NCBI GenBank assembly: GCA_014529385.2
Contig: CM043966.1
Span: 97,090,087-97,154,086 of the forward strand
Length of the DNA: 64,000 nt
DNA from: Adiantum capillus-veneris
Lineage: Eukaryota > Streptophyta > Polypodiopsida > Polypodiales > Pteridaceae
Reading direction: 5' to 3'
Part shown: positions 50,520 to 62,611 of the stretch, in pieces
How the letters are laid out: every line of letters begins with the position of its first letter
How positions within the stretch are numbered: position 1 is the stretch's first letter
The notes under the pieces: model-generated
The model's input: only the letters and a program-made list of their open reading frames with translations
What the model was told of the DNA's origin: nothing
Database searches by the model: none
Translations under genes and position numbers: made by a program

Positions 50520-50958
50520 TTCCAGACAATCAAGGACAGTGAAACAGATCTGGATTCCAAAGAAGTTCATGACGACACAAAGCTATAGCAAGCAAATTTG
50601 GATCCCAAGGATTTGTAAACAGGAACTCCCTTCAGTACAATCCACGGAAACTCCTAGGTATTTCAAGGCGAGGAAATCAACACAAAGAACAAAGCAGGTT
50701 TGGGTCGCAAAGAGTTTGTGGCAAGCACAAGCGAAGCGGAAGCAGATTTGGATTGTGAAAAAGAACAACAAGGTAAAGAAGAATCCATCTACTGATTCTA
50801 CTACCGAAGTGCCAAAACCAACCCAAAACCCGACAACCAATCCATCAATCAAACAAAGAGCAGCTTTATTGGAAAGACTGTTGTATCATCGCTCTACAAT
50901 TGCATTGGGAACTTATGACCAAAACAACTACAATGCTTCGCCCACAGACACTTCATAG
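50520..50958 (+). pseudogene. Element C W-I-x-K repeat tail
   Basis: A different frame (open 50461-50958) holding four short repeats: KQIWIPKKF, KQIWIPRIC, KQVWVAKSL and KQIWIVKKN, spaced about 15-40 residues apart, in Lys/Thr/Gln-rich sequence. It probably continued the preceding ORF before a frameshift. Element B has the same repeats after its second protease domain. Function is unknown; similar W-V-P-K words occur near the protease of plant Ty1/copia polyproteins, from memory. Confidence 0.6.
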
Positions 50959-53779
50959 TCGTCCAGGAGGACTCAGACTAGGAGGGAGGGAGGTATACAC
51001 GTATACAGGAGCTACAAAGCAGCTACAAGCGACAAAAACAAAGAAAAACAAAAATTATATTACAAGGGCAGTGTCTTACATGATTTCGTAATTTTTATGT
51101 TTGATTGCGGATATTGATAATATTTATGCCCTTATATACCTTGTTTTGCAACAAGAAGAGATCAAATGATGAATTTGGGTCTCTAGACGTGTAAATATCA
51201 CTAAATAAGAGTGTTTTTGGAGCTAAAAAGTGGAAAAAAGTGGTAATCCAAGTCCAGAAATCACAAATAAGTGTATATTCATATACACAAGGTTACCAGC
51301 TATTAATTGTGTATGTTTGGAATTTTTTGGCTTCAATTTGCTATTTTCCTTTATTTTTTATGATTTTCTTGATAAAAGTAAAAGAAAAATAAAAAAGCAG
51401 GTGAAACGAGATCAGAAAAAAGAAAAGAATAGATGGTGATGATCCTAATGACAAGGGCAACCCATGGTAAAAATTGAGTATAATTCGGGAAAAGTTGCGG
51501 AAAGCCCGAAATGACAGAATTTTGGCAAAGTGGACAGATTTCTCAGAAAAAGGTCAAACGGAATTCAAATTGAGAAATTTCAAATCCTAAAGTGCATTTC
51601 ACGACGAGATAGGAGAACATGTCAAATTTGGTAACAAGTGATCCGTGAAGTCCGAAGTTAAGTATTTTTCACATCACTTTCAAGCTCATTTCCACTATTA
51701 CCTTCTTGGAGAGAGCAAAGAGCACACAGGAGCATCCAACCTTCTACAGCCTTCTACGACTGCTACGAGAGCTCAGAGGACACCAGACATGAGAGGTATA
51801 CTCGTTGCCATAAGCTTTTGATGCTTATCATTAACTTTTGTCGCGAAAACTGACCAAAACCAAGAAACAAGAGCAGACGGGGAATGCGGTAGAATGCTAG
51901 GTAGTGGCACAACCACCAAACCAAACCTTGCAAGAACTTATAGGTGGGTTACCCTAGTATAGAAGATGGGTTTCTAACACTCAAAGCTCGAGAAAGAATG
52001 ACTGGAAAAACCCTAGGTCAACAGAGCCTGCAAGAGGCAAACATGAAAAGGTTGTCGAAACGACACAAAACTTCTCAGGAAGCTTAACAACATCGAGGGC
52101 AATGCAACCATGGAGTATCTCCAGGTTTGGACCACCAAAAGTGGGTCAAAACAACCGATTCGACGACAGACACACAAAGCGTCATTTTGGCATAACGGCT
52201 GAAATTGACGACTGAATGAAATGAAACTTCACAAGTAGCTTCAAGTAACTATTGATGACTTATGTTTGCAAGCAAAACCCAAAAGAAAGCTGATTCACTT
52301 ACCGATGGTGAAAAAGACGCTTTCGGGCAACCAAAAGGAGAAAGATGGAGAACGGGGAGCCAAAGTCAAGTTCAACCAAATAGATGGCTTCACAACATAT
52401 CCAATGAGCTGGAAATGCAACTCTCGAGAAGAAAAGTTGAAGAAATTCAACTCCAAGGCAAAAAGACGACTTCGGAGACTGAAATGCCTATAAGGGAGCT
52501 TTTTAGCTAAACTGATGACTTTTTAAGTTGAAAACTAGTTAGCAGGGCTTAGGGCACTAGCACAAAGCATTCTTTGCACAAAAAGACCAACATTTCAAGA
52601 AAAGACATCATACGCGTATGATGTCTCACAGTATGAATTTCACATCCATTTCAACATTTGAGTGCATAGCCTCATTCCACATGTTAATCACATCCTATGA
52701 ACCAAGTATCATGAGAATTGGAGTTAGAAAACCCAAGGAAAACCAAAAAGACGCAAAGTAGGCCATAAAATTGATTTTTGGTCCTCATTTTGTCAAAATA
52801 ACTCCAAACTCATTGAAACTTTGTAGGATTGTTGATTAACACATCTACAAGCTATCTGGAACCAAAAAGCACCATTTTGACACAAAAGACATCATACGCG
52901 TATGATGTCTATTTGCACTTATAGAGCCAAAACTGCACATTTGTCATCATACATCCATTATATATATCTAATACATGCTACATATGAAATTTGGAACCAT
53001 TTGGTCAAGAGGATCACCCCATTAGCCCAATTGAGGGAAAATCCTTCACCTAAAGCCTATTTTTGGCCCAAATCCAACATACTCAAGTCCAAACCAAGAT
53101 TTGAGTAGAAACAGTCCTTCACTAGTACATGGGGAGTCCACAGAACCAATCCCATGCAAAATTGATGAAAAAGACATCATACGCGTATGATGTCTCCAGA
53201 GCCATTTTTAGCCCAAAATCTATCCAAACTTCATAAATCCACTGAATAAGCCTATCTAAAGCCAAATCCAAGCTTATAGAGAAATTTGATTCAAAAATAC
53301 ACTAAAAGACATCATACGCGTATGATGTCTCACTATGTGATTTTGGCACCTCAGGGCTTTAACCACCAAACAGAAGTGATCTACATGCCATTTGAAAGTG
53401 AACCACCAAGTTTTATCCAATTTGGATCATAAAATCCAAATCCCTTTCAAATTTTTGCCAAGAGCCGGAACTGGACTAAACTGGCCAAAACTTGACCAAA
53501 TGGGATCCAAACTCAAATCCAAGCATATGATACTCATGTATACACTATCAGCTACAAGCACAACCAATATGAAGTCATTTTGACACAAAAGACATCATAC
53601 GCGTATGATGTCTCCAGCATGATTTTGAGTCCATTTTGCATATTTTTTCACCTACCTTGCATCCTTAGGCCCTGAATAGCTCATGTTTCAATTTTCAAGT
53701 CATTTGAATAGTTAAAAGCTTCATTTCGGCTTTCAGTACTAAAAAGACGCTAACTTTTGAAATTGGAGTTACAGGATCC
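50959..53779 (+). other. Element C noncoding spacer with five 22 bp palindromes
   Basis: About 2.8 kb without a convincing ORF between pol and ORF3. Five perfect palindromes lie at 52604-52625, 52888-52909, 53173-53194, 53308-53329 and 53591-53612, with steps of 284, 285, 135 and 283 bp. Between them are diverged phrases such as ATTTTGACACAAAA before and CATTT/TTTGGATCA after the palindrome, so this is a decayed tandem array. The first half (51000-52500) is unique sequence with small ORFs only. Confidence 0.75.
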
Positions 53780-56700
53780 ATGGATTCCGCCAAGTCATCG
53801 GCAACGAAGAGAAAAAGACCGACAATCAAAGATGCTCTTGCAGAAGCGGAACCCTTTGACATTCCAGCAGAAACCCTCAAGCCAACCAAAACTTGGGTGG
53901 AGGAAGCAGTATTGGAGAAAGAGGGAATAAAGATCTACCAGGGGACTTTCAGAGATCCTCAAGGGCAAGCGGTGGATGTACCGATGATCCCACAGGAATT
54001 GGTAGATTATAGCAGGTCAGAAGACATCAGCAGGTACCTGGAAAGGGCAGACTTGCACAGTTTCTTCACCTCGAGACCATCAGGTGTGGATACAAGAAGA
54101 GTGTACGAGTTGGCAACATCCATTCAGAAGGATGGAAAATCCACATTGACAGCCATGGATGGAGAGAAAGTAGAAGTGCAGATCACTCCACAGCTCATTG
54201 CAGACGCATTGAAGCTGCACAACAAAGGGAGCTCGGTCAGGGAAAGAAGGGAGGCCATAGAGGTCTATGGGCCCAAGAAGCAAAATGCAACCTATGGAGA
54301 TATGGCGGACCCAAGAGCGGCAACCCTTTGCCGACCGTACAACCAATTTTTTCATGTTTGCAGTAAAAGACCGCAAAAGTATACGACACCACCCCACGCC
54401 ATTGCGACCACCATCACATGGGCATTAAAGAGCAATATGCCAAAAGAGGTGAATTACACTCAACACATCCACGAGCAAGTAATTGCCATGCACAACGAGA
54501 AGCCAAAGTACATAGGAGGAGCGGAAATTCTGACAAGAATAGCTTATGAAGCTATTGGAGCTAGAGATTAGTGGCCAAAGGTTCCCTCCCAGAATGAGTG
54601 GCTTAGAGAAGCCGACGAGGAAGAACAGCCTGAAGTATCCAAGAGGGTATCCACAAGAGCACGCCGAAAACTAGAAGTAGTTTCAGAACCTGAAGAGGAT
54701 GTGGACGAGCCGCTTAAGAAGAAAGTAAAGAAGAAGGTTGCTCCCAAGCAAACCAAAAGTCAGAAAGCGGCAAGAATGGAAAGACTAGTGGAGCAGTTTA
54801 GAGCGGAAAGAGCTCTAAAGGGTGACTTTGAAGAAAAGTGGGTGCCAGACCCCACTAAAGTCCGAACTAACTCAGCCAGGCCACATATTGATCAATACGA
54901 TCAATATATTAAAGCTTATGAGGAGTCAGAGGCTATTCTGGAGCAGTAACCTGTCGAGCCATACACTGAAGAGGAGGTACAACAATTAAAAGCTGAGCTG
55001 AAAAAAGACGACAAGGGGAAAAGGAAAGTAGATGAGTCTACTAAGCCTCAAGAGAAAGATGGGCAAGCCGACAAAGGGAAAGCCAAGGAAGCTAAGGACA
55101 GATATCCCTCTATGACTGATGTACCAAGCCCTAAGAAGACGGAAAAAATTGTAGAGGAGACCACAATAGAGGTGGACACAGATGATTTGGAAAAGCCAAA
55201 GGCTGAGACCAAAGAAAAGAAGATAGATCCAGTTCAGCAAAAGAGAACTGATTATGAGGATCTGGTAGAGATAGGATACACCGAAGAAGAGGCCCTTGAG
55301 GCAGTTTATGGGATCACCCTACAAAAACAAGATGAATGGAAAGGAACGGAGGAAAAAACAAAGAGTAAAAAAGAAAGTGAAGAGAAACTGGACGAACCGA
55401 AAGTACTAGAAGAGCCAAAGCCAGTGGAGGCGGTGGCAGAAAGAGCTTTAGAGTTGACAGATGATGATGAAAAAGACATGCACATGGTGCATGAACTGCT
55501 CAGCAAGATAAAAGAAAGGTCCAAGGCAAAGGAAGTAGAGATTGAGACAGCCAAACAAAGGGAAGCAGAGTTGCAGAGAAAATTAGAGAATTCTATGACT
55601 GAATCTGAAAGTCATAAAGCATCACTCTATGACGCGGAAAACGAGAGAGACGGCTTGATACTCCAGCTAGCCGAGGCTTCAAGAGAAGTAACAAGTGCAC
55701 AGGAAGCAAGGGAGCGGATAGAGAATGAGTTGGAGGCGGCTAAGGATGAGCTCATTGAGTTAAGGGAGAGAGTCGAGCTCCAAGAAAGAACAATCACTAG
55801 ACTCAGGACTACCCCTAGAGCTAGCAGAGCAGGAACCGAACAAGAGGGAGCTATCATACCAGCTTTGGAAGACCAGGTCAGAAGCTTACAAAGAGAGCTG
55901 AGATTAGAGCAAGTGCAAAGGTTGCACATTGCGGAGGGATCATTGGCCGCAGAGGAGAGGCTCAAATTAGAAAATCAAACACTACGGACAGAGAATGAGG
56001 CCCTCCGCAAACAGCTCCAAGATCTACAAGAGCAACAAAGAAGAGAGACAGAGACACCACAAGAAGAATCAGGTGGAGCAGCCATAGAGCTACTAGAAAC
56101 TGGAGAGGCAACCACAATTGAAGATCCAGCCCCAGCTCAAGAGGTGGCCTCGACTTCAAGAATCTCTGAAGCAGAAGAACAAAGGCTCCATGACCAAATA
56201 GAAAAGTCAGCAGAGGAGAGTGCCTTTCCCTTTGATGAAATTTGAAGTGCTAAAGACGAAAAAGAGAATAGAGGAGGAGCAGTATGTCGCTCTTTACGAA
56301 GGCGAAATCACAAAGGAGGAACAATCAAAGAAGATAGTAGATTCACAACCTAGATGGAGGAAAGGTTGGATGAACAAATACCCAGCCTACCTCATCTACT
56401 TGGTGGAGGCACCAAAGGAGATTCGGGAGGATGCAACCTTCTGCCCGGTGCCAAGAGTCAGAAACTGGAAAGAGCATGGCAGGATTGCAGAAAAGAAGAC
56501 AAATTGGCTTAATTATCCCAGGATGCCAGGACCAAAGGCAGGAGAGACAATAGGTAAAGCATACATGGTGAAAACCCTAACGGGAACCATCAAGCTCTTT
56601 ACTGGTTCTCCTGACCTTTCATGTCAGATGCTCAAGAAAATCTGCAGGACTCTCTTAGCTTGCATTGAAGTGTTCGCGCCAGATAAAGCCACGACCTCGA

Positions 56701-56951
56701 GTCTACTATCGACGCCCGACACAGTGACTGATATGATGTACGATCTTTCATTGCATCCTTCTCCAAAAGTGTTACACCTCCTATACCAAAGGATTATGTT
56801 TTTGCCTAGCTTCCACATGAAAACATTCGAAGAAGCTTTCTACACCGGCTTTTTCACCCACGAAAGAAAAATATTCGGCCCAACCTTGACCATCGGCAAC
56901 CTACGATACGAATCACATTTGCAGATGCTCAAGACGACAGGACTTTATTGA
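53780..56951 (+). pseudogene. Element C third ORF (ORF3), decayed
   Basis: One frame runs from the Met at 53780 through in-frame stops at 54569-54571 (TAG) and 54947-54949 (TAA) to 56245. A frameshift then moves it to the frame 56220-56951. Joined length would be about 1055 codons, ending 39 bp before the polypurine tract. The N-domain (about 53840-54570) has R-R-V-Y-E-L-A, K-V-E-V-Q-I-T, K-R-P-Q-K-Y-T and E-I-L-T-R-I-A-Y-E-A-I-G. A Lys/Glu-rich linker and a long coiled coil (about 55480-56060) follow. The C-domain (from about 56340) has W-R-K-G-W-M-N-K, TFCPVPRVR and F-E-E-A-F-Y-T-G-F-F-T. Element B ORF3 shares all of these. No signal peptide or membrane helix is visible. The function is unknown; a packaging, targeting or Gag-like scaffold role is only inference. 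Confidence 0.8.
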
Positions 56952-56990
56952 CCAAGCATAAAAGTCATGTCAGGGAAGACATGAACGCGG

Positions 56991-57000
56991 AGGGGGGGAG
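56991..57000 (+). promoter_or_regulatory. Element C polypurine tract
   Basis: AGGGGGGGAG directly before the 3' LTR. Confidence 0.85.
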
Positions 57001-58021
<1,021 letters not shown>

Positions 58022-58026
58022 TCGCG
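58022..58026. repeat. Target site duplication of element C, right
   Basis: TCGCG, matching 38731-38735. It is followed by ATTATTTAC, the right arm of the element B palindrome split by this insertion. Confidence 0.92.
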
Positions 58027-59756
58027 ATTATTTACAGCAGTCACAAATTTTTTGCAAAACTTAAAATTTTTGACCTAAACACATTCTATACACCTAAAAC
58101 AAGTCCTAAATTGAATTTGGTCAAGTTTGGGCTTGTCGGCATCACTTTGTGCTTTGTCGACTCGGAAATCACCAATTTTTGTGACTACTCTGTCTACTGA
58201 GTTGGTCAGTCAATTTTGAGGCTTTGGACTTGTCCGCAACATAGTCGTGAAGCAACTTGTTTAATTCTAGCTCATTTGGAGTCAGTTTAACCCCGTATGT
58301 CGAATTTGATGCTTTGTAGCCTTTGAGCCGTTTTTTGCTTTTTGAGGGCTTTTCTTGATTGATTTCACTAAACCAATCATATACATTGTATATGAACCTC
58401 GTAGGCAAGTTGTTTGTGGAGTCAGATCAGAATTCTGGCATCTGCCAAAAACCTAGCTTTTCTACTGGGGACTCCATCAACCCTTGCCGAATGGTCAACT
58501 GATGATATAGAAAGGTTCTATTATGTTAAGGCATGCTACAGTTTAAATCCCATCTGATTTGGTCGAGCTGACAGGCCACTATGGTCAGTTTTTGGTCATA
58601 GGTCTTTGTGCACTGCTCGATTTCTAGGGTTTTTTCTAGGGGTTTAGACTAGCTACCGACCGTACAAAATGGATCATTGACGAGTAAAGAACTTACCCCT
58701 CATGTCTTGTGTGAGATGGCGCTGAAAATAGGCAATTGTAGACTCCGAAAAAGATGCGTGAAAGAGGTCGAAAAGCTCCCTCTGCAAAGGCCATAAGTGG
58801 AAATGAGGTGGTTTTAGCCTACCTTGGATATCTATACCTGGACTTTCCGAACCAATTTCCCCAGATTCCCCTGTTAGTCGTACTAGGCCGTGAAATCTAT
58901 GTTAGACTCAAAAATTTCCTTGATCGGATTTTTCCTGTAGCTCATTCTGCAAGAATTTTGCAAAAGTAGGTCTGGCCGCCTAATTTATGCTTCTCGCTTC
59001 CATCTTTTGATTTCATTGAAAATTTTTGTGCCTGTCCGCCTTGTCTTTTTGATCACCATCGTGTCTTCCGTTTTTTCATCTGAGCTTCTTTGCTATTTAT
59101 TATTTTTTGACCTGTGTATTTGAAAGAATAAAAGAAAATAACAAAATGCTCTAAAAAGGTAAAGTGAAAATCCCATAATTAAGAAAATCCATTGAAAAAC
59201 ACAGCTTTATTGTTGTTTGTTGGATTTTTCTATTTTTAAATCTCATTATCAATAAAAATGATGAAAAATACCCAAAAAGGACTATTTTTTGATGAAATTT
59301 TGATAGTATATACACTATTTACACTCATCGGAAAGATATTTAATAAATTTTCCCTTTATGATGAATTATAAGGGCATTATTAGGTAATTTTTCACAAAAT
59401 CACATAACATCGAACTTTTTCCTCCCTCTTCAAACATTGCTCTTAAATACTTAGTGACCTTCCACCCCTCCTAGATGGCGTACTCCGGGACGACTGTGTG
59501 CATGGGTTGAATAATCGTGTCTATGCATAGCCGTGGTTGTCTCTACCATGCTTTGAAGATCAATGTAGTTCAAACCAAAATATTGTGCAAGAGGTGGGTC
59601 TTGAGTAATTAACTCAAGGGTTTCTGATGTTGAGGCTTTTTGATGCTATCTTCCAAAGAGCAGATCTTGTAGCTTGTGTGCTCTTTGTTTGATTGTACCA
59701 TCAGGGTGCTTCAGCACACTGGTTGCTTGAACTGTTGATAGCAGTTTTGACTGTTG
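58022..59756 (-). other. Element B noncoding spacer, right part
   Basis: Continues the B spacer after the element C insertion. It begins with the second half of a split palindrome. No convincing ORF and no further full palindrome were seen. With 37961-38735 the spacer is about 2.5 kb, close to the 2.8 kb spacer of element C. Confidence 0.65.
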
Positions 59757-60041
59757 TCAAGCTTTTTCTTGCCATTGGTAGCTTGATCTGCTTGGTGCTG
59801 GAGTCTTTTGAGACTTAACGTGCCATTGCTTGATTGGTTTTACGGTTTGTGGAGAAGATAAGTGCTCCTTTTTCTTCCAAACCCATTTTATATTAGGTTC
59901 CGTGCTCGGAGATGCTCGTCTTTGTGTCTTTATACTAGGAACCTTCTTTTGTTTTGTCGGTAATGTTTTGGGGACCCAGATTTGAATCGGCTTACCCTTA
60001 AGCTGTGCTTTTGATACCCAAATTTGCTTGACTCCTTCCAT
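59757..60041 (-). pseudogene. Element B W-V-x-K repeat tail
   Basis: A 94-codon minus-strand frame with VKQIWVSKA, IQIWVPKTL, IKWVWKKKEH and IKQWHVKS repeats, ending SSYQWQEKA. It corresponds to the four-repeat tail of element C (50520-50958) and lies in the same place, after the second protease-like domain. Confidence 0.6.
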
Positions 60042-60101
60042 GCTACTTGTAGCATTTGCTTGTCGAGGGGATGGAGAAGATTGATTACTTCGTGGTTTGG
60101 T

Positions 60102-60838
60102 CTACTGATTTCTTCCTTTCCATTCCTCCTTGCTTGGTGCAATTGGAACAATGAGTTTCCCGCCTTTAGATGATAACTTTAGCTGATTTGTATCCCAATC
60201 TCGTACTGCTTTGTATGTCCGCATCCAGGGAATTCCTAGAATCATAGTCTCATTCATGTGTTCATCTGGTAAGCATACAAACTGATGAGGACATGAACAT
60301 CCATGTACTATCACGTTCAAGTTGACTACTCCCAATGTTGGGGTTGGGTTCTTGTTGCATCCTTTGATTGTTGCTATTCCTGTTGTCAACGCTTGACTTG
60401 TTTCCTTCTTGTACGTGGAATAAATGAGTGCATTTACTTTAGCTCCTTTGTCGACCAAAGCATTGGTGCTATGATTGTTGAGTTGTACTTGATGCGCAGG
60501 TCCATTCCGTCTAACCAGTCATCATCTGTTGAAACTGTATTTTTAGGTAATTCCCATTGTCGGTCATCTATTTCCAGAGTGTTGATGGGAATCAGTATCT
60601 ATTGATTCCTGAGCAGCTTTTCGTTTGAGTACCCAAAGTCGAGATTCCTCTTGGGCTTCATCAATTACCTACTGTCATTTAATCCTTCTTTGCTTGGTTG
60701 CATGCATTCTTTCTAGAAATTTATTGGTTAGCGGAAAATTGTATTTCTTTAAACGACATCCACTAATCCAATTAGCCATTGGTTCACCATTTAGGGTGGA
60801 CAATTTTATGGCTCCACTTGGAGATAGATCTTCAATGA
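60102..60838 (-). pseudogene. Element B integrase C-terminus and second retropepsin-like domain
   Basis: From about 60838 leftward the minus strand gives IIEDLSPSGAIKL...NWISGCRLKKYN, matching the integrase tail of element C. A decayed linker follows. Then at 60102-60458 there is a retropepsin-like domain with VDKGAKVNAL in place of the DSGA motif and MILGIPWMRTYKAVRDW as the second motif. The Ser/Thr after the catalytic Asp is replaced by Lys, so this copy is probably inactive. The position after integrase matches element C. Confidence 0.7.
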
Positions 60839-60929
60839 TAAACAGAAAAAACAAAATTGATTAACTCCTAAACGAGCTGTGCACTTGGTGTATGTATTTT
60901 GTAACATGCGACTTATGCATAAGCTAGCA

Positions 60930-61100
60930 AAGTCCATGGCCACCCTAGCATCATGGCATGAGGAGAATAAATCTTCAGATGGTGTGCTACGGATTCTTGC
61001 AGATTGCGCAGCTTGGAAACATATAGATGGAACATGGTCGGATTTTTCCAAGGAAGCTCGAAAATTGCGCTTAGGCCTGGCTATGGATGGGCGTACATAA
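60930..61100 (+). pseudogene. CACTA (TNP2-type) transposase fragment
   Basis: Short open stretch with CAAWKHIDGTWSDFSKEARK and then LRLGLAMDG. This is the pattern of plant En/Spm-CACTA TNP2 proteins, where an A-W-K-x-F/I-D segment is followed by R-N-V-R-L-G-L-A-x-D-G-F. Only about 55 codons remain. It ends at TAA soon after DGRT, and hAT-like sequence follows immediately. Confidence 0.55.
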
Positions 61101-61103
61101 TAT

Positions 61104-61608
61104 TTAGATAAAGTAAAAGCTACATCAGAGGATATTTTAAAGCGCACAACTCTTGATTATGTGCCACAATATGGATACACAATCGCTCTAGATGGTTGGA
61201 CAAATTGTCTAAGAAACCATTGATTAATGTGATGTTGATTTGTCCAAGAGGATCCATCTTTGTTGAAGCGATCGACACATCCCTGAAATAGAAAACTAGT
61301 GGTTATCTTGTTGGTGTATATGAACATTCGATCAAAAGAGCAAGGGGACCTAAAAATGTGACAGCCATTGTCACAGATAATGCATTTAACTACAAAGCAG
61401 CTGGAAAAGCAATTGAAGCAAAGTATCCAGAGATTACATGGATTCCATGTGCTTCCCAAACTTTGAATTTGCTCTTGAAGGACTTCGAAAAAATTCCTTC
61501 TATTAAGAAAACTCTCCTAGAGGCAAACCACTTGGTGAAGTTTATTAGAGAGCATTCATTTTCTTACGCTCTATTTAGCACAAAGTCCAAAAAAAACAAC
61601 AGATTTTT
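61104..61608 (+). pseudogene. DUF659 / hAT-type transposase fragment
   Basis: Begins KVKATSEDILKRTTLDY, then YTIALDGWTN, a frameshift or stop near 61222, an LV..Y block, and an open stretch (61358-61630). The latter contains AIVTDNAFNYKAAGKAIEAK and WIPCASQTLNLLLKDF. The S/L-D-G-W-T-N, V-T-D-N-A-x-N-Y-K-A-A-G and W-x-P-C-A-x-x-x-L-N-L-x-L-x-D series defines the DUF659 domain linked to plant hAT transposases. At least one stop (61220-61222) and one frameshift break it. Confidence 0.75.
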
Positions 61609-62611
61609 TGTCATAAACACTAATATCTAATTCTCTCAAATGATTTTCTCATGTCAAATTGATCATTTAATATGGGGAAGTACCAGGGGAGTAAAAGCTA
61701 GAATATTGGTTAGGCTGCAAGATCGGTCTCTGTAGGGATCCAAAAGAGAGAAAATAGGGATCCAAAGGGGGATAGTCTGCAAAAGAGCAATGTGCTTCAA
61801 TGGGGCCTAAAAGACCTAAGGGTCAGCTCCATTAAGACTTCCATAGGCTAAAGTTCTAAAAATTAACTCAATTGTCCAATGGCCAAAGCAAGGGGAAAAT
61901 TGGATGGTCATGGAAAGATTAAAAAGTCTTCCCACATCCCTAGGAAGGATGGGGCGAGCCCTTTTGGTAGGGGATGAGAGAGAAACACACACACACAAAG
62001 GGAGTACTAGACACATGTCAGGCTCCTAGGCCAGTTGCCCCCAATCTCCCCTCAAATCCTGTTGGATGGCCATAGAGGTGGACCAATGAGAATTAGGCTA
62101 GAGTGAAGCTAGTTTAATCAATTTAAAAATGTCCGATAAAAGAACCAATAGAAACTAGGCTCTCTAGAAGAATATTGGCTACCAAGGGGTCCAATGAGCA
62201 TTCAACAGCCCAATGGCTTGCTTGATTCCTATTGGCCAGAAGACTAAGAGGTCCAATGAGAGTTTAATTGAATGATTTAATTACCTAAAGATCTCACAAA
62301 AGGGGACACTTTTCAAAAGGCTATCAACTATGATTCTAATTTGTGATTGGCTAACCTTTACACGAGCCAATGGGAGGCCAACATGAGCAATTATCAAGAG
62401 GGGTCAACCAAGAAGAGAGAGAGAGGGCTGCATTTTACTCTAACACATTTCCACACACACACAACTCATGTGTGCAAGAAGAACTCATCTCCTTCTCCAA
62501 GCATTGAGAAGTAGAGGCCGTTTTCCTTTTTCTTAAACTTGGAAATGTGTTGCTTAAGGGAATAGACTAAAACTAACTCCCTTTTCTTGAAGATTGTTGT
62601 GATTAAGTGGG
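61609..62611 (+). repeat. LTR-like block related to element A LTR
   Basis: Starts TGTCATAAACACTAATATC and keeps the order of landmarks of the element A LTR (22910 onward): CAAATGATTTTCTCAT, GGGGCGAGCCCTTTT, ACACATGTCAGGC and repeated CCAATGAG blocks. It is clearly diverged. There is no internal region on either side, so it behaves as a solo LTR or a captured LTR. The right edge at about 62611 is where integrase sequence of B resumes. Confidence 0.65.

Larger units (their letters stand above)
60839..62611 (+). mobile_element. Composite insertion in element B integrase
   Basis: Replaces the stretch between FFD and IIEDLSPSG of the B integrase tail (about 100 bp of B is lost compared with C). 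It contains a CACTA-type transposase fragment, a DUF659 (hAT-type) transposase fragment and an LTR-like block related to the element A LTR. No clean target duplication was found at its ends. Confidence 0.65.

Noticed and set aside
52604-53612. Regularly spaced palindromes as a CRISPR array
   Set aside because: The context is a plant LTR retrotransposon, spacing is about 284 bp, and the sequences between copies are diverged repeats, not spacers.
53780-54571. Calling ORF3 a capsid or Gag duplicate
   Set aside because: No zinc knuckle and no Gag motif could be seen. The resemblance is limited to position and length.
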